A DNA stretch of 64,000 bases from Parasponia andersonii (lineage: Eukaryota; Streptophyta; Magnoliopsida; Rosales; Cannabaceae): positions 487,549-551,548 of the forward strand of contig JXTB01000040.1 in the NCBI GenBank assembly GCA_002914805.1, in the 5' to 3' direction. Within the stretch, counting starts at the first letter, position 1, and every line of letters begins with the position of its first letter. Positions 10,988 through 23,082 of this stretch are shown in pieces. Below the pieces are notes generated by a model. That model did no database searches. It was given only the letters and a program-made list of their open reading frames with translations, and had not been told where the DNA came from. Both the position numbers and the translations under genes were made by a program.

Positions 10988-11050
10988 TTGACTTTGAGCT
11001 CATACACCTAATTTCACGTACTTTCATGGAAGGGGTCACACCTTTTGACT
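10988..11050. promoter_or_regulatory. Two TTGACT W-box cores upstream of copy C
   Basis: TTGACT occurs at 10988-10993 and 11045-11050, just upstream of the TATA-like site. W-boxes are WRKY factor targets in wound- and pathogen-responsive promoters. The hexamer is short enough to occur by chance. Confidence 0.3.
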
Positions 11051-12185
11051 CTGCGCTTCACGAGAAATACGAGGATTATAACAAGTAGGCAAGGGGATTT
11101 TGTATTTTGCTTTGAGGTTTCATCTGATATGAAAGAGTCCTTGGTAAATCCAAAGTAGCATGATCCGCTATACTATATCATTCCTTTACAATATGTGGAG
11201 CACAGCAAATTTTTATGTCACAACAATACTTCAATTACAAGAAGTTCGACATTTCGCCTCATATATGGATAAATCTTATTGCCAGGGTAGAAAATACAAG
11301 GAGCTGCAAATAGAATATAAAAATATGCACACATATACATATATATATATATATATATGTATGCATATGTATATATCAGCACAAAAGAAAGATCCCGACA
11401 AATGAACCAACCAAGAAGAAAATATTCTGTACGCTGTGAGATGCTAATCCAAAATTCCCAGTTGTATTATTGGCCAAATATTCTATACATTATTTCAAGA
11501 TGACGTGGGTCAGCTCAAGAGCTGGCTCCTCCCGTTCCATGAATTCTATCAATCCTGCAACTTGCAAACAAAAATACGAAAAATAAGGAAGACAAATGGG
11601 AAAATAAAAGCCCAAGTCGAATTTTTTTTGGCTTATATAAAGTATTCAGTGGTTCACTGCTACAAATCAGTAGGCGTGAGCATAGCACTTAAAACTGCGT
11701 CAACATATGAACTCAATGTCAAAGTTAGCACCAAAGTTCGGTAAGGATCTAATCTTCAGTCAGGTTGTGGATTAAAGTACCACAAGACTCCAAAATTCCC
11801 ACGTCAATTTGGATAGGCTAGATTTGTTTGCAAACTTGAAAGCATTCACATGCAAAAATAGTGAAACAAGCGACTATATTTATATTGCAACTTGAGTTAC
11901 AACCTTGTAGTTCGCAAACTAATTTTTAACAAATGAAAAAGAAAAAGACGGGACTTGTTTAGACAACTTGGTATAAGTGCAGACTTAATACGAGGGCAAG
12001 GGCTCGAAGGAGCTTAGTTGCTTGCTCTTATATTAATTCAAATAGAATAAACTTTACAAGCAAGTTCACGGCAAGAACGCCCAAAATAAGGACAAATCAG
12101 TATAATACTAATAGACTCATCTATACTCGAGGTGAACTTTCAGTGAAGAACTCAAAATCAATCAAGGAAGAAAAAACACACCATC
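11051..12185. other. Intergenic between copy C and the methyltransferase gene
   Basis: The right part is the presumed 3' untranslated flank of the minus-strand methyltransferase gene. An AT-dinucleotide run lies at about 11338-11358. A minus-strand open stretch at 11490-11560 follows an acceptor-like sequence but has no partner exons, so it is not called. Confidence 0.45.
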
Positions 12186-13193
12186 CTAGCTGCTAAATGG
12201 CCTCCACATATCAACATAACCCACCAAAGAACGAGGGAGAGCCTTCCTCCATGCATCAAGATCAGGCAAAGGACCTGTAAGAGCAAGAGAGCTATCTTCC
12301 TCCCTATTCCCAAGGCTCAAAACGAATAGCTTTCGACCGAAAACCTGACTCATCGCCTTCAAAGTTTCCTCCATTACTACTCTCCCATCTCTACGAGAGT
12401 CCTCGGCCTCAACACAACTACCTCCAACATTCACCATCACTCTCCCGCCTTTTCTCAAACACCTTCTGAGCATTGCCCAAGTGTTCGGATCCTGAAGCTC
12501 AGGGATCAAACTACCTCTAGAAAACAAATCAACCAAAATCCCAGAAAACCCATCTCTAGAACTAGCTCTCAGTGCATCTCCAATATAAATAAAAAGCCTA
12601 TCTGGGAATTCTTTTTCGAGCTTCGAAAGGCCGAAGTACTCTCTCCCAACTGAAACCACAGAAGGGTCAAGCTCCCAACCATGAATGGTCACTTGAGAAT
12701 ACAACTCTAGAATCGACCGGGCCGCCGAGCCCGCCCCGAACCCGAGAATCGCGACCGGGCCAGGGGGCAGGATCGGCGGCAGCGTTGCGAAAACGTCGAA
12801 GTAAGTGTTGGTAAGGGACTTGAAGAGGAACGAGATGCTGTGAATGTTTCCCGGGCCGTCGAGAAGGAGGAGCCTTGACCCGGCAAAAGGGTGGTTGGCT
12901 CTTCGAGAAACTTCCAGAACGCGAATGTAGTTGTGCCTGGACTTGAATCTGGCGATGGTCTTGACGTCGTCGATTGGAATGCCGTCGTCTTGACTTCTCG
13001 ACGACTGGGGTTTGGAGTGGTGGGTGTGTTGGGATTTGGCGGTTAACGGGCAGGAATAGATTGGCCTTGGGGACTTTCTGAGAGGGAAATTTGGTTTTGG
13101 GTTGTTTGGTTGGCGAGAAAGAGAGGGAAAGCGAAGTGGGTAAGGAGTCGATGTTTGAATTTGGTAGGAGCTTAGGATTGTCATAGCTATCAC
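12186..13193 (-). CDS. Spermidine synthase-fold SAM-dependent methyltransferase-like protein, probably plastid-targeted
   Basis: Single-exon protein of 335 residues. Residues 1-65 are rich in Ser, Pro, Arg and Lys and poor in acidic residues, as in chloroplast transit peptides. The Rossmann fold of the spermidine synthase/methyltransferase superfamily follows: glycine-rich motif I at 148-162 (AILGFGAGSAARSIL), acidic loop ELDP at 174-177, GDAL at 205-208, and GILVDLF at 218-224, then a strand-turn GGRVMVNVGG. True polyamine synthases carry substrate-binding aspartates in a longer N-terminal barrel that is not evident here, so the substrate is unknown. An alternative start is Met4. The gene lies 1.8 kb downstream of the HDA6-type gene on the same strand. 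From memory, Arabidopsis At5g63100, next to HDA6 (At5g63110), encodes a protein of this class, supporting conserved gene order. No damage is visible. Confidence 0.85.
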   Translation of the reverse strand: MIAMTILSSYQIQTSTPYPLRFPSLSRQPNNPKPNFPLRKSPRPIYSCPLTAKSQHTHHSKPQSSRSQDDGIPIDDVKTIARFKSRHNYIRVLEVSRRANHPFAGSRLLLLDGPGNIHSISFLFKSLTNTYFDVFATLPPILPPGPVAILGFGAGSAARSILELYSQVTIHGWELDPSVVSVGREYFGLSKLEKEFPDRLFIYIGDALRASSRDGFSGILVDLFSRGSLIPELQDPNTWAMLRRCLRKGGRVMVNVGGSCVEAEDSRRDGRVVMEETLKAMSQVFGRKLFVLSLGNREEDSSLALTGPLPDLDAWRKALPRSLVGYVDMWRPFSS

Positions 13194-14814
13194 TTTATCT
13201 CAAGTCGGTCTCCGGTGATGAGTGCAATGAGACAATAATTGGCGCTAAAAGTGAATATAAGAGGCTGGTGAGTGTTATTATGACCATGAATCCTAGTACT
13301 ATACTGTCAAGATCAAAAGTACAGGTTTCTTTCTTCAAAAACAAAAAAAAAAAGTACAGGTTCCATGAATGAAATGCGTGCAATTTCATATGAGAACGAC
13401 AGCCTTAAACTAACCAATAAAGCAAAGCGAAATACTGTATTTTGTTTGGTCTTAAACTAACAAGAGCATAGACTTTAGTCCGGTTAGAAGGAAGCTTAAT
13501 TGAATATTGCTTCGGGTCTGATAGGAATTCCAAACTCACTCTCAATTGATGTGAGGACATACACAACCCATAACTATAGGAGAGACGAAATATCATCCTT
13601 TTAATCACCTAACACCAAACCCCAAACGCATTTCCAGTGTCCGCCCGTTCAGGCCTTCCTTCGAGACTTTCAAGGATCTAATTGTTCAGGTCTTACTTTG
13701 AAGACCAAGACCTTATGAGAAATCCAGGCCTACTTCAAAATCCACATAAGCCCACCAGCGTCCTAATTATGCTCCTAATATATAATCAGTCGTTGGTAAT
13801 TACTAATTAGAGTTTTCAGAATAACAACGGTCATTGATACCAATAACTTAAGACAAAAAACAGAAAGCAATAAACCACTAACTATGGTACAAAGTTCCAA
13901 GAGCACAATCAAAAAAATAATAATAAAAAATAAAAATAAAACCCCCCCGAAAAAAAGAAAATTTGCCCCCTAAGAATCATCAAGATTCAATACTACTGTC
14001 AGCCCACTACAAGTATTGGTATTCACCTGTATGATAAACGAAAGTTACGAAATAATTTCTTTTTCCATGTCATTTTTAAACAAAATGCTTAAAATAAAAG
14101 GCATCAGTAGCTCGTTGGAACCAAGCGCCTACTTGTTAGGACGCCCTTCTATTATGACTTTGGGCCTTGATAAGCTCTCACCCTGGAAGAAGTGCTTAAA
14201 TTTCAGGTGATCGTGAATTTGAGATAATGAGCAGACACTATAGAATTTTATACGTCAAGATGGTCGGTGCTCTACGGGTTTATTCTTCCATCTCATCTTT
14301 AACATCCCTGCATTGACATTCACAAAAAGTTGAACTCTGAGCAAGAGGTGACAATGAGTTGGAAACCCTTACTGAATTCGTTACGTAAAAATTAACAGAT
14401 AAATACTTGCAAACTATTCAATTATCACAAGTAGAAATGCAACTCGATGATATTAAAACTAAACAGAAAAAGGAGGCATAAAAAACTAAACAGATCATGG
14501 ACGGATAAATACGAGACTATGGTTAAAACTTTCTTTTTTAAATAGGAATTATGGTTAACATTAAAACTTAAACCGAGGGAGGGAGAGAGGGGGAAGGGGG
14601 GGTTCTTTCGAGCAAAACATAACCAGGCATCAATAAGTGGAGGTGGCACAGCTGATTATCAAGCTGGTTCTAACAAAAGCTTGTTCATACCCCAGAAGAA
14701 AAACATGACACACTCAAGTTCATGACCAAAGGAAGACAGATCCCACCATAATGAAACTATGAATTCTCGTACTGCTAAACGTATCCATTTTCCATAAATA
14801 CAAGATCACTTTCG
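13194..14814. other. Intergenic between methyltransferase and histone deacetylase genes
   Basis: The left part is the presumed promoter of the methyltransferase gene. A run of A and C homopolymers lies near 13911-13958. Short open frames on both strands (for example 14016-14210 and 14425-14649) lack any domain. The right end is the probable 3' untranslated region of the HDA6-type gene. Confidence 0.45.
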
Positions 14815-14971
14815 CTAATTATCATATCCTAAAAGTTGACTGGAAAAGCCTTTCACGACACACGGTTCAAAAGCTTTCCTGGAGAAGGGAACATACAAAT
14901 CTTAAAGGGATAATTTATAGGAGAAAAAACAACAATTTTCAGACATGTATGGTTGATGAAACATTGTAGCC

Positions 14972-17926
14972 TTACCTCATCTCAGTTTTAGCCACAGGCA
15001 GACTAACGCTAACAGGACCAAAGCTTCTATTCCGAGGCTTCTCATCTTCATCTTCATCAGGATCAGAATCATATTTCTCACCATTCCAAATGCGATGTTT
15101 TGGTCTTCGATCAATGTCCTCTTCCACCTACACCAACAAATCTCAGACTCAGTAAGGCCAACGTAAAAAGAGGTACTATCTTGGAAAATGATTGAATCGA
15201 TGCCATCAAACATTGACCTCCTCTGGAACTTCTGTAGTTGGTGGTGTTGTCTGAAAAGGTACACTGGGTGCATGTGGTAATCTAGAAATTTGCTCCAGAA
15301 GAGTATTCCTGAAAGGAAATATGTATTACAATAGAAGTTGTAACAAGGAAAGAGACTTTGATCATTATTGCCCTAACGAATCTAGATATCAGTGGTTTCT
15401 ACCCAAAAAAGAGTAAACACTGCAGAAAAGCAGGATACTGCTGAGTCTACTCTAATACTCAAAAAGTCAAAGTGAAAGTAACAGTACTGACAATTGGAAA
15501 CTTCAAACATTACCAAATAGGGAAAGAAATTTACAAGTAATGGCTCGACCAAAAAATTGTGTTATACTAACAACAAGATGGAAACCAATAGCCATTGACA
15601 ACAGCTGGCATATGAAAAGTTCAATTATCTAAAATCGAAGAGAATTCAAAGTTCAAAGAAACATCACTGAAAGCAAAGCAAAAAAAAAAGGGCTTGCAGA
15701 AATAATTATACAGGTGTGCATACAAGAAATTCATAACTAAAGTCAAAGATGGCAGTCATAAAATCCAAAATACCCTCTCATTTTTTTTGGGGGGGGGCTC
15801 TTGTATGATCTGTACTTTATATCCCGAAATGGCCAAATTCCCCACACACAAACATAAACACGGCATCTCATAACTTATTAAGCACTGAGAAACTTGCAAC
15901 AATTGAACTTTGCTTGCCTCACAGTCAAAATGATGTACCATATAGTTATCCATATAGCTCATCTATGATATGACATTTATGTAATTAAACATGACAAGGT
16001 AATTCCCAATGTCACCTTATTTTCTCCATATCTTTAAGAGAGTTCAGATTCTCCATGTTGCACGGTTCGATATGAAGGGTGTAATCTGGGCCAAAATACT
16101 CGTAATATTCATTGTAAGGCAATTTATTATCTGGTTCCACTCCAACTGCAACTGCTGTCTGTCACAAATGACATATGCAACTTCTCAGGAATTGAATAAA
16201 ATTTGTAGACAACAGTAAGGGGGAAAACTAATCAGTAACTGATAGCTAAAAACGAGTCACAGAGAGGAAGAGGGAAACCTCGTAGCACCAGCAGCGGGCA
16301 ACGTTCCTTATAGTATATCCTCCACCACCCAAGACCATCAGAGGAACATTAAAGGATCTCAGGAAACGAAGGCAATCAGCATGGCCCTTGACAGACAAGT
16401 TGAAGCAACCCAACCGGTCGCCAGATAAAGAATCTGCTCCACATTGAAGAACAACCGCATCTGGCTGATATACCTCCATTACTTTTTGAATAATGGGCCG
16501 GAACAGGCCACGGAAATTCTCATCATCCATTCCATCATTTAGAGGGACATTCAGGGCATAGTTCTTTCCAGGCCCCACCCCAGTGTCCCTAATGTGACCA
16601 GTCCCAGGAAAGAAATCCCCAAATTTATGGAAAGATACCGTCATCACCCTGTCAGTAGTGTAAAATGCCTCCTCAACACCATCTCCATGGTGCACATCAA
16701 TATCTACATAAAGTACACGCTGTTCAAAGACAGTAAAGGATCACATAAATATTGATATTGACCAATAATTACACCAAAACGGGAGATGCGACAGAATGAC
16801 TCTACAAACAAAAGCTAAAGAGTGAAGTAATCGAATTCTTCTTAATATACGTTACTAGATCATATAAACATACAAGAACTCCCAGTTATTCTCAATACTC
16901 ATATAGCCTTAAATTGCAGCATAACATTCCAAATTCAATTTTAAGCAAAGAATAAATGTTACTAAATTTAATCAACCAACAACTCCTAATAATTCCCAAT
17001 ACTCCTATGGACCTTGAATTGCAGCAAAACAATCCCAATTCAATTCTAAGCAAATAAAAATCAGGGTAACTTTCTATTTCCAATTAACTGCAAACTAAAT
17101 CACCAATTCACAAAAGAAAATCCAAAAGAACAGAATAAGCATTACTACCCATATACGCAACAGAATGGTCCTAGAAGTAGTATAGTCCAAGGGGACAAAA
17201 AATTGTTACTAAATGTAAACATTCTTTCTCTATACTTCTACAACTCCTGAATTGCACCCAAAAAAAAAATCCCAATTCAATTTTACACCAATAAAAGCAT
17301 GGAAAAAGTCCAATTATATATACACACATCATATGTAAATTTATATATAAAAAAAATTAAAAAAATAAATAAAGAGAGGACATTACCCTATGAACCTTGA
17401 GAAGCTCAAGAATGCCGAGAACAATATCATTGACGTAACAGAAGCCAGAAGCCTCAGACTTCTTAGCGTGGTGCAAGCCACCGGCCCAGTTGAGGGCAAT
17501 ATCGGCATCACCACGGTTGAGCTTGACAGCGGCTCCAATGGAGCCACCGGCGGAGGCTTGACAGAACCCAAAGAGTCCATCAAAGACGGGGCAGTCCTCT
17601 CCGACATTGAAGCGCTTGAGGTGGCGAGAGAAGGTGTGCTCGCCGAGAGTCTCAGGCGAGACGGAGGCGAGGAAATCGACGTAGTCGTCGGAGTGGAAGA
17701 GGCGGATATCGTCGGAGGCCGCCGGGAAGGGGCGGTTGATCTCCATGCGGCGATGGAGGCCGTAGTGGACGATGAGGTTGTGGGCCATACGGATTCTGTG
17801 AGGCTTCATCGGATGGCCTTGGCCGTAGTAGTAGTCGCCGATCGTTGGCTCGTAGAAGTAGCTCACGCGCCGCTTCTTCGCGTCTGGACCCGAGGGTAGC
17901 GACGCGCCTCCATGAGAGTCCGCCAT
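14972..17926 (-). CDS. HDA6: RPD3/HDA1-class histone deacetylase, HDA6 type
   Basis: Zinc-dependent nuclear histone deacetylase of class I RPD3 type, removing acetyl groups from histone lysines. HDA6 is known for silencing transposons and rDNA with DNA methylation. Five exons: 17926-17387, 16719-16279, 16158-16016, 15308-15218 and 15127-14972, all with GT/AG junctions, giving 456 residues (Arabidopsis HDA6 has 471). The N-terminus [20 protein letters not shown] is diagnostic of HDA6 rather than HDA19. Active-site features are intact: His152/His153 (GLHHAKK), zinc ligands Asp188 and His190 (DIDVHHGDG) and Asp276 (CGADSLSGD), and Tyr315 (GGGGYTIRN). The C-terminus is acidic, then ends [10 protein letters not shown] and stop. 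The last codons overlap a perfect donor (AG|GTAAGG at 14977-14970). Splicing to an acceptor at 14880-14879 would replace the final stop with about 20 other residues ending near 14815. The start at 17926 matches family length. Confidence 0.93.
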
Positions 17927-17949
17927 AGCTCGAACGCACCCAGTTCTCA

Positions 17950-18052
17950 GTTCTCTCTCTCTCTCTCTCTCTCTCAAGAAGAAAAAAGAAGAAGAAGAAG
18001 AAACGATTTGAAATACAAGGAGCCTGTAAAGTGAATTGACCTGCTATTTAAA
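17950..18052 (-). promoter_or_regulatory. 5' leader and core promoter region of the HDA6-type gene
   Basis: Just upstream of the ATG the plus strand shows a CT run (about 17952-17974) and an AAG run (about 17976-18002). On the coding strand these are GA and CTT repeats, typical of plant 5' leaders. TTTAAATA on the minus strand at 18045-18052, about 120 bp upstream of the ATG, is a plausible TATA element. Confidence 0.4.
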
Positions 18053-19806
18053 AGGACCAATCAATGGGTGGTTAAGCCCAAAATCATATGGGCTTGAATA
18101 GAGGCCCGAACACATTTAGGTCGGTCAACGTGTCTATCACCTAGGAGTAGGCGATAAAAAAAACGACATAAGTAGGACTAACTTAGATCGGAACGACTTT
18201 TTCGTGAATGTCTTAAATATGAACTTTTTAGGGTATCAAAAACGTTTTAACATATAGTTAAGAGTTTTTTATTTTTTTACTGCAAAAATACATTATTTTG
18301 CGATATTTTCAAGAGTTTTTCATGGTCAATAAAATCATATGACTATATGTCAAAGTTTTATTGACACTTCTATAAATCTCATTTTTAAAAGAACTTACAA
18401 AAGAAGTCATTTTGTCCCATTATCCATATCTTTTTCTCTTTGTAAATGGAAACAACCTAATTATGAGAGTTTTGGCCAAAACATATTTTTTGGAAAATTA
18501 TGATGTGTGTCTTTTTTAATACTTCATTTTATTCAAATGTCTATTTTTCATTTTTTTATCCGAGTATATCTATTTTTATACTTGATCTATTTACTTATAT
18601 ATCAGTTTTAATTTATGTACTAAATATAATATTTTTTATATTAGGTACTCATATTTTATACTTTGTATATCCACTTATATACTAGGTTTAGGTTTAGGTA
18701 TATTAATCTTTTATATGTATATAACATATTTTACATTTGATATATATATATATATATAGATTGATGTACCAATTATTTCAGTACGAAATTTGTAAAATAG
18801 ATATTTACTGCCCAAAATTTGGTAGTTTTACGATAAAACCTGATATTTTTTTTATTTTCTTTTACCCTTTTATGCTATGAACTTTTTAGGATTACTTAAA
18901 AGAAAATTTCCCTAAGAGGTCAGGAAAAAAAGGTCAAAATAGTTAAAACCATGTTCAAAGTTTTTTAGTAGTCCTAAAATATTAAGAAAATTGAAATAAA
19001 TAGTAATAATTTTGACTAAAATGGCTTTTTTATGAGTGATTTGAAAAATGATATTTCTAATAGTATTTTAGTGTTTTGTAACCTTATATAACATAGGGTC
19101 ATTGACCAGTAATTAATCTTTAAAAAAATCATAATTTTATAGTCACAAATTATCTAACCTTTCCTCATATAATTTATATAATTTATGATACTATTAAAAA
19201 TACCAATTCAAAATCATTTTGTTCCAAATTAATAATTTCGAGGTCAACTTCCCAAGAAATTACTATGGAAAAGAGTAATAAAAAAAAGTCACTTTGAGCC
19301 CAATTGCTCCCACTAGGGTCCATTTTCTTTCCTGGAGCCCTTTAGAACCAGGTTTCGATTCTATAATGGGCAATGAACCTAATTGTAGTGTTTTTGAAAA
19401 TTACTTTTTTTATGACCTTTTTGACTTTTCTACCACTTTTTGATGAAAGAAACAAATTGATTTCCTAAATTATCCTTATGAGAAATAAAAGAAAAATTAC
19501 TCAAAAAATTTTCTCTTTATTTTTTCTACTTATTGGTTAAAGTACTTTTTTTTTTAAAAGATATAGAAATTTTCATATGAAACGATAATTTTCTAATTTA
19601 GTTACAGTTTCAAACGTCACTTTTTACTTTTCTCGAATAATAAACTCTCAAAATTTCTATGTGCAAATGGAGTGGAATTAAAAGGAAAAAAATAAATAAA
19701 GAATGAAAATAGAGTTTACAGAAGCTTAAATACCTAAAATTTTTGGATTATAGGCAATTTTTTTCAAGCGCCCAACATTTCCTCTCTTTCCTTTTTGTCA
19801 GAAAGG
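18053..19806. other. Intergenic stretch upstream of the HDA6-type gene
   Basis: AT-rich DNA with an AT run at about 18739-18757 and many A/T tracts. No gene or family-level repeat was recognised. The first few hundred bases are likely HDA6-type promoter. Confidence 0.5.
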
Positions 19807-19814
19807 GTTTTTGG

Positions 19815-20197
19815 TAAGGGTGGCAATATAGGTCATAACACGATAACACGACTCGAAACTCGCATGATTAGTTGAACCTTCTTGACACGAAATTGACTCG
19901 AATTAACATGATTAAGTAATTTTTTAATAAATTATATTAAATAATTATTTTCAAAAAAATATTTTTTCATGAATTTCTTGTAGATAAAATAAAAAACATA
20001 AAACTAATGAACTAGTTTCTCTTACTATAGTAAAACTTAAATAAGAAAATCGAGTAAACTAACAATTATACTATTTATATATGTTTTCACTCATCAATCT
20101 ACATGTCGTTTTCATTAAACAGGTGATACGTAGGTTAACCTGTTAACAATATGATTTAATTAGGTTAAACAAGACACGACACAGATTGTCATCCCTA
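19815..20197. mobile_element. hAT-like MITE with 8-bp target duplication
   Basis: The left end is TAAGGGTGGCAAT and the right end is ATTGTCATCCCTA, an inverted repeat matching at 10 of 13 positions. GTTTTTGG flanks both ends exactly (19807-19814 and 20198-20205), the 8-bp duplication expected of hAT transposons. The 383-bp interior contains words such as CACGATAACACGACTCGAA and has no coding capacity. Confidence 0.8.
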
Positions 20198-20205
20198 GTT
20201 TTTGG

Positions 20206-20675
20206 TTAGTTCACTACATGGTGTTAAAGTAATCTTAGAAGAGTTATTTTTTTTTTTTTAAAAAAAAAAGAGTTATAAAAAAGTCATCTCATCCCAAAAC
20301 CACCACTATCTAGATCTATTACCCTTATACCATTAGAAGAAATGGAAAAGTAGATCGGTAGAACAAATTTAGGCCAAAATGAAGAGGGATGTTATTCATC
20401 CGAGTATTTGTCAACCCCGGCCATGTAGTTTTTTGTGACTGGTGCACGTGTCCCTTTTGCCACGTAATTCTAAAGGCTATTTATTTGAAAAATAAAATAA
20501 AATAAAAATAATCAACCATCTTTGCTCTCCAAGTCTCTCTTATCTTAAGTCCAGATTGTCCAGTAATGCTCTCCACGCTTGCGCCACGATGTACGCAATT
20601 CTCCAAGGCACTTCTTCCACTTCTTACAACATCTTTGCAAATCTGATTCAAAGATTATGACCTCCCAGTGCTCAG
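20206..20675. other. Flank between hAT-like MITE and Tat element 1
   Basis: It holds an A/T homopolymer stretch at about 20247-20280 and then a more GC-balanced 270-bp segment from about 20400. That segment differs in composition from the AT-rich DNA to its left and may be another old transposon piece, but I could not assign it. Confidence 0.35.
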
Positions 20676-21482
20676 TCTGGGGCCCGCTCTTAGATCATGT
20701 ACCATGTGGACGATTAAGTGGCAGAACAGGTTACAGGGGACACACTGTCCGATACGTGTCCAGAAGAACTGCTTAAAAGCCACACAAGCCGCACGTGATA
20801 CCATATGGGCCCATGGGCTGTCGGAGGCCAAGGTCGAATCCATCCCAGACCCTGGACAAATTCGGCCCAGTCTAATTCTTACCTCTACAGCTGGGGGTTA
20901 AAAGCCTCGAGGGTTTTCTGCCTGAAGATCATTGGAGGCAGTGAACTGCTCCAGACCTAAACAGGGCATTTAATGCAATCCTGGGTAGGTGTGCGCATTG
21001 AGTAAACCGTCCTGACAGGACGGTGGCTTGTCAAAGTCTTGCCCCCGCCGGGTTCGATCCATAGGGGACGGCAGAAAGCAGGTCACGACGATGCAAGGGA
21101 AATTACGGTAACCACGACCCATGATTTCTTGAGTAAGTCATGATGAAAAAAGGTACTCGATCCTGGGATTGAGAGCCAGAAGGTTCTTAGTTCTAGGACT
21201 ATATATATGAGCCATGCGTCCCCCTGAGGACGAAGGCATATATACATACAGCGAGAGATAGATAAAAATTTATAAGCAAGAGAAAAACTTGATCTTTGCT
21301 ACTCAAGCTCAGGGATAAACATCTGACTTAAGCATCAGAGAGTCTTTACAGATGGTCACCCCTGCCTCTCCGACCCGACCTGAAGTCAAAAGCACTCTGG
21401 GATAGAGAGGATACATGGACAGTTGGTAGATACAGTATCAATAGTTCAGAGACACGTGGACAGCTGGTAAGAATTGTCACCA
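20676..21482 (+). repeat. 5' LTR of Tat element 1
   Basis: The first 304 bp align with 32186-32489. The right edge is set by the primer binding site. A TATA-type run (ACTATATATATG) near 21198-21209 fits the LTR promoter. The first bases have drifted from the TG expected and seen in the other copy. Confidence 0.75.
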
Positions 21483-21486
21483 ATAG

Positions 21487-21505
21487 TTTGGCGTCGTCTA
21501 TGGAA
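21487..21505 (+). other. Primer binding site of Tat element 1
   Basis: The sequence TTTGGCGTCGTCTATGG follows the LTR and resembles the TTTGGCGCCGTCTGTGGG type found just inside 5' LTRs of many plant Tat elements. Confidence 0.55.
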
Positions 21506-21543
21506 AACTTGAGCACGAGAGAAAGGGTAATAGTTTCACGACC

Positions 21544-22832
21544 GTGCTCTCCTTGAACAAAAAAGTCATACAACATCGGATGACACCCTCAAGAATGACA
21601 GCCAGGTGCACACGTCCCGACGCTGAAGGAAGCTCCTGGGAAGCACGACTAGGTCTAGACCAAATGCTTGCCGCCTTGGCAGAAGCAAACAGGAAGGCGG
21701 AGATAGCTTACGAGGCCATCTTGGGCTTAAAAGATGAAGTCGAAGAAGTTCGTAGAGATGACGCCCGCCTTAAAGGGCTATTGGCAAGTAAAGCCAGGAG
21801 GTCCAGCAAGAGTCTAGGGGTCAACCGCCGAGGGAAGTCCTCGCCCCATCCAAATCACGGATGCAGGGGGAACTACAAAGCTAGACAAAGCCTTTCCAGA
21901 TGGGAGCGGCAGTTGACAGAAGACACCAGGAGAGCCCAGAAGGTATGCTTCCCAACCTGAAATAGGAGATGATGACAGAGCTGAGTAAAAGGCTCGGGGC
22001 CCACCACAGTTAGACTTTCGACGATCTGGCAGAACAGACCGTGCGAGGGATCAACCAGATGGCCTTCGCCGATTGGATTTAACTGGAGCCTAAGCCGAAG
22101 GACTTCACGACCCCGACTTTTAGACCGTTCGAGGGAAAGACCAACCCCCTCAACTACATATACCATTTTCAGCAGAAGATGGCCCTGGAGACCAGTGATG
22201 AGGCCATGACCTGCAAAGTCTTCTCTACCACCCTGGCGGGGCCAGTCCTGTTGTGGTTCAGGCATCTCCCAGAGAAGTCTATAAACGGGTTTGAAGATTT
22301 TTGCAAACTTTTCTTAAAACAATACGCGGGCGTCTGGAGGCAGCAGAAAACCATGCGAGACCTCGACCGATTTGAGCAATCTGCGAACGAATCTCCAAGG
22401 GAATATTTATCGCATTTCCTGGAGGTGATGTCCTTAGTGCACAATGTCGACTCGGCCCAAGCCACGAGCTCATTCGTCAGGGGCCTGCAGCCAGAGTCGA
22501 TGCTGTCAGACCATCTGCTCTTGAATTTGCCATATGACATGACAGACGTCCAAGTAAAATCAAAAAGGGTATTTAGGGTGCTGGAAAGCCACCAGAAAGC
22601 GTCCAAGGCCTCCGCTGTGATAACAACAGCACCAGTGCAAACCCCAGCCCAGCAAAGAATAAAGAGGCCTGCGCTGGCCCAGGGGCCAGCTCCGAACCAG
22701 GGAGCCCTAACCCAAGCCAGTCAAGAAAGTGGCAAGAGGAGGAAGACATTTAAGGACCCTCTGCCGAAATACGAGCTCAACACACCGATCGATGTGATTT
22801 TACCTCCAATTTCACAAAGATCATGGGCATGA
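21544..22832 (+). pseudogene. gag region of Tat element 1
   Basis: The N-terminal part is charged and coiled-coil-like (LAEANRKAEIAYEAILGLK). The core has the plant retrotransposon gag signature (AGPVLLWFRHLPEKSINGFED, then FKLFLKQYAG-like residues). The region is interrupted and is treated as a fossil. Confidence 0.8.
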
Positions 22833-23082
22833 TACCATCAACTACCGTAGCCTTTACGTACAGGTGATGATGGCGATCCAAGACGGTAAGTTGAAGCAGT
22901 ACGTGAAGATAGGCAGAAGCCAGTCCAAGGAGGGCGCCGCAGGGTCCGAAAAATGAAAGCAGACCCAAGCCTCCGGGTTGGGGGAGCAGGCTCTGAGGAT
23001 AGTGCCGATAATCATAGGCAGACCAGAGCTGACCCAGAGTCAGGAGGAGAAGGAAAAATGCTAGAAAAGAACTGAAAAGAGG

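Noticed and set aside
11526-11538. CTCCTCCCGTTCC, close to part of miR482
   Set aside because: Only 12 of 13 bases match and no foldback precursor was seen around it.
11490-11560. Minus-strand open stretch (LIEFMEREEPALELTHVILK) after an acceptor-like site
   Set aside because: It is only about 70 bases, with no partner exon and no recognisable family, so chance is likely.
17390-17899. 169-codon open frame on the plus strand
   Set aside because: It is fully antisense to exon 1 of the HDA6-type gene, whose frame is conserved; the plus-strand frame is a by-product of GC-rich codons.
21045-21062. GGTTCGATCC, a tRNA B-box-like word
   Set aside because: It lies inside the LTR of Tat element 1 with no A box or cloverleaf around it.
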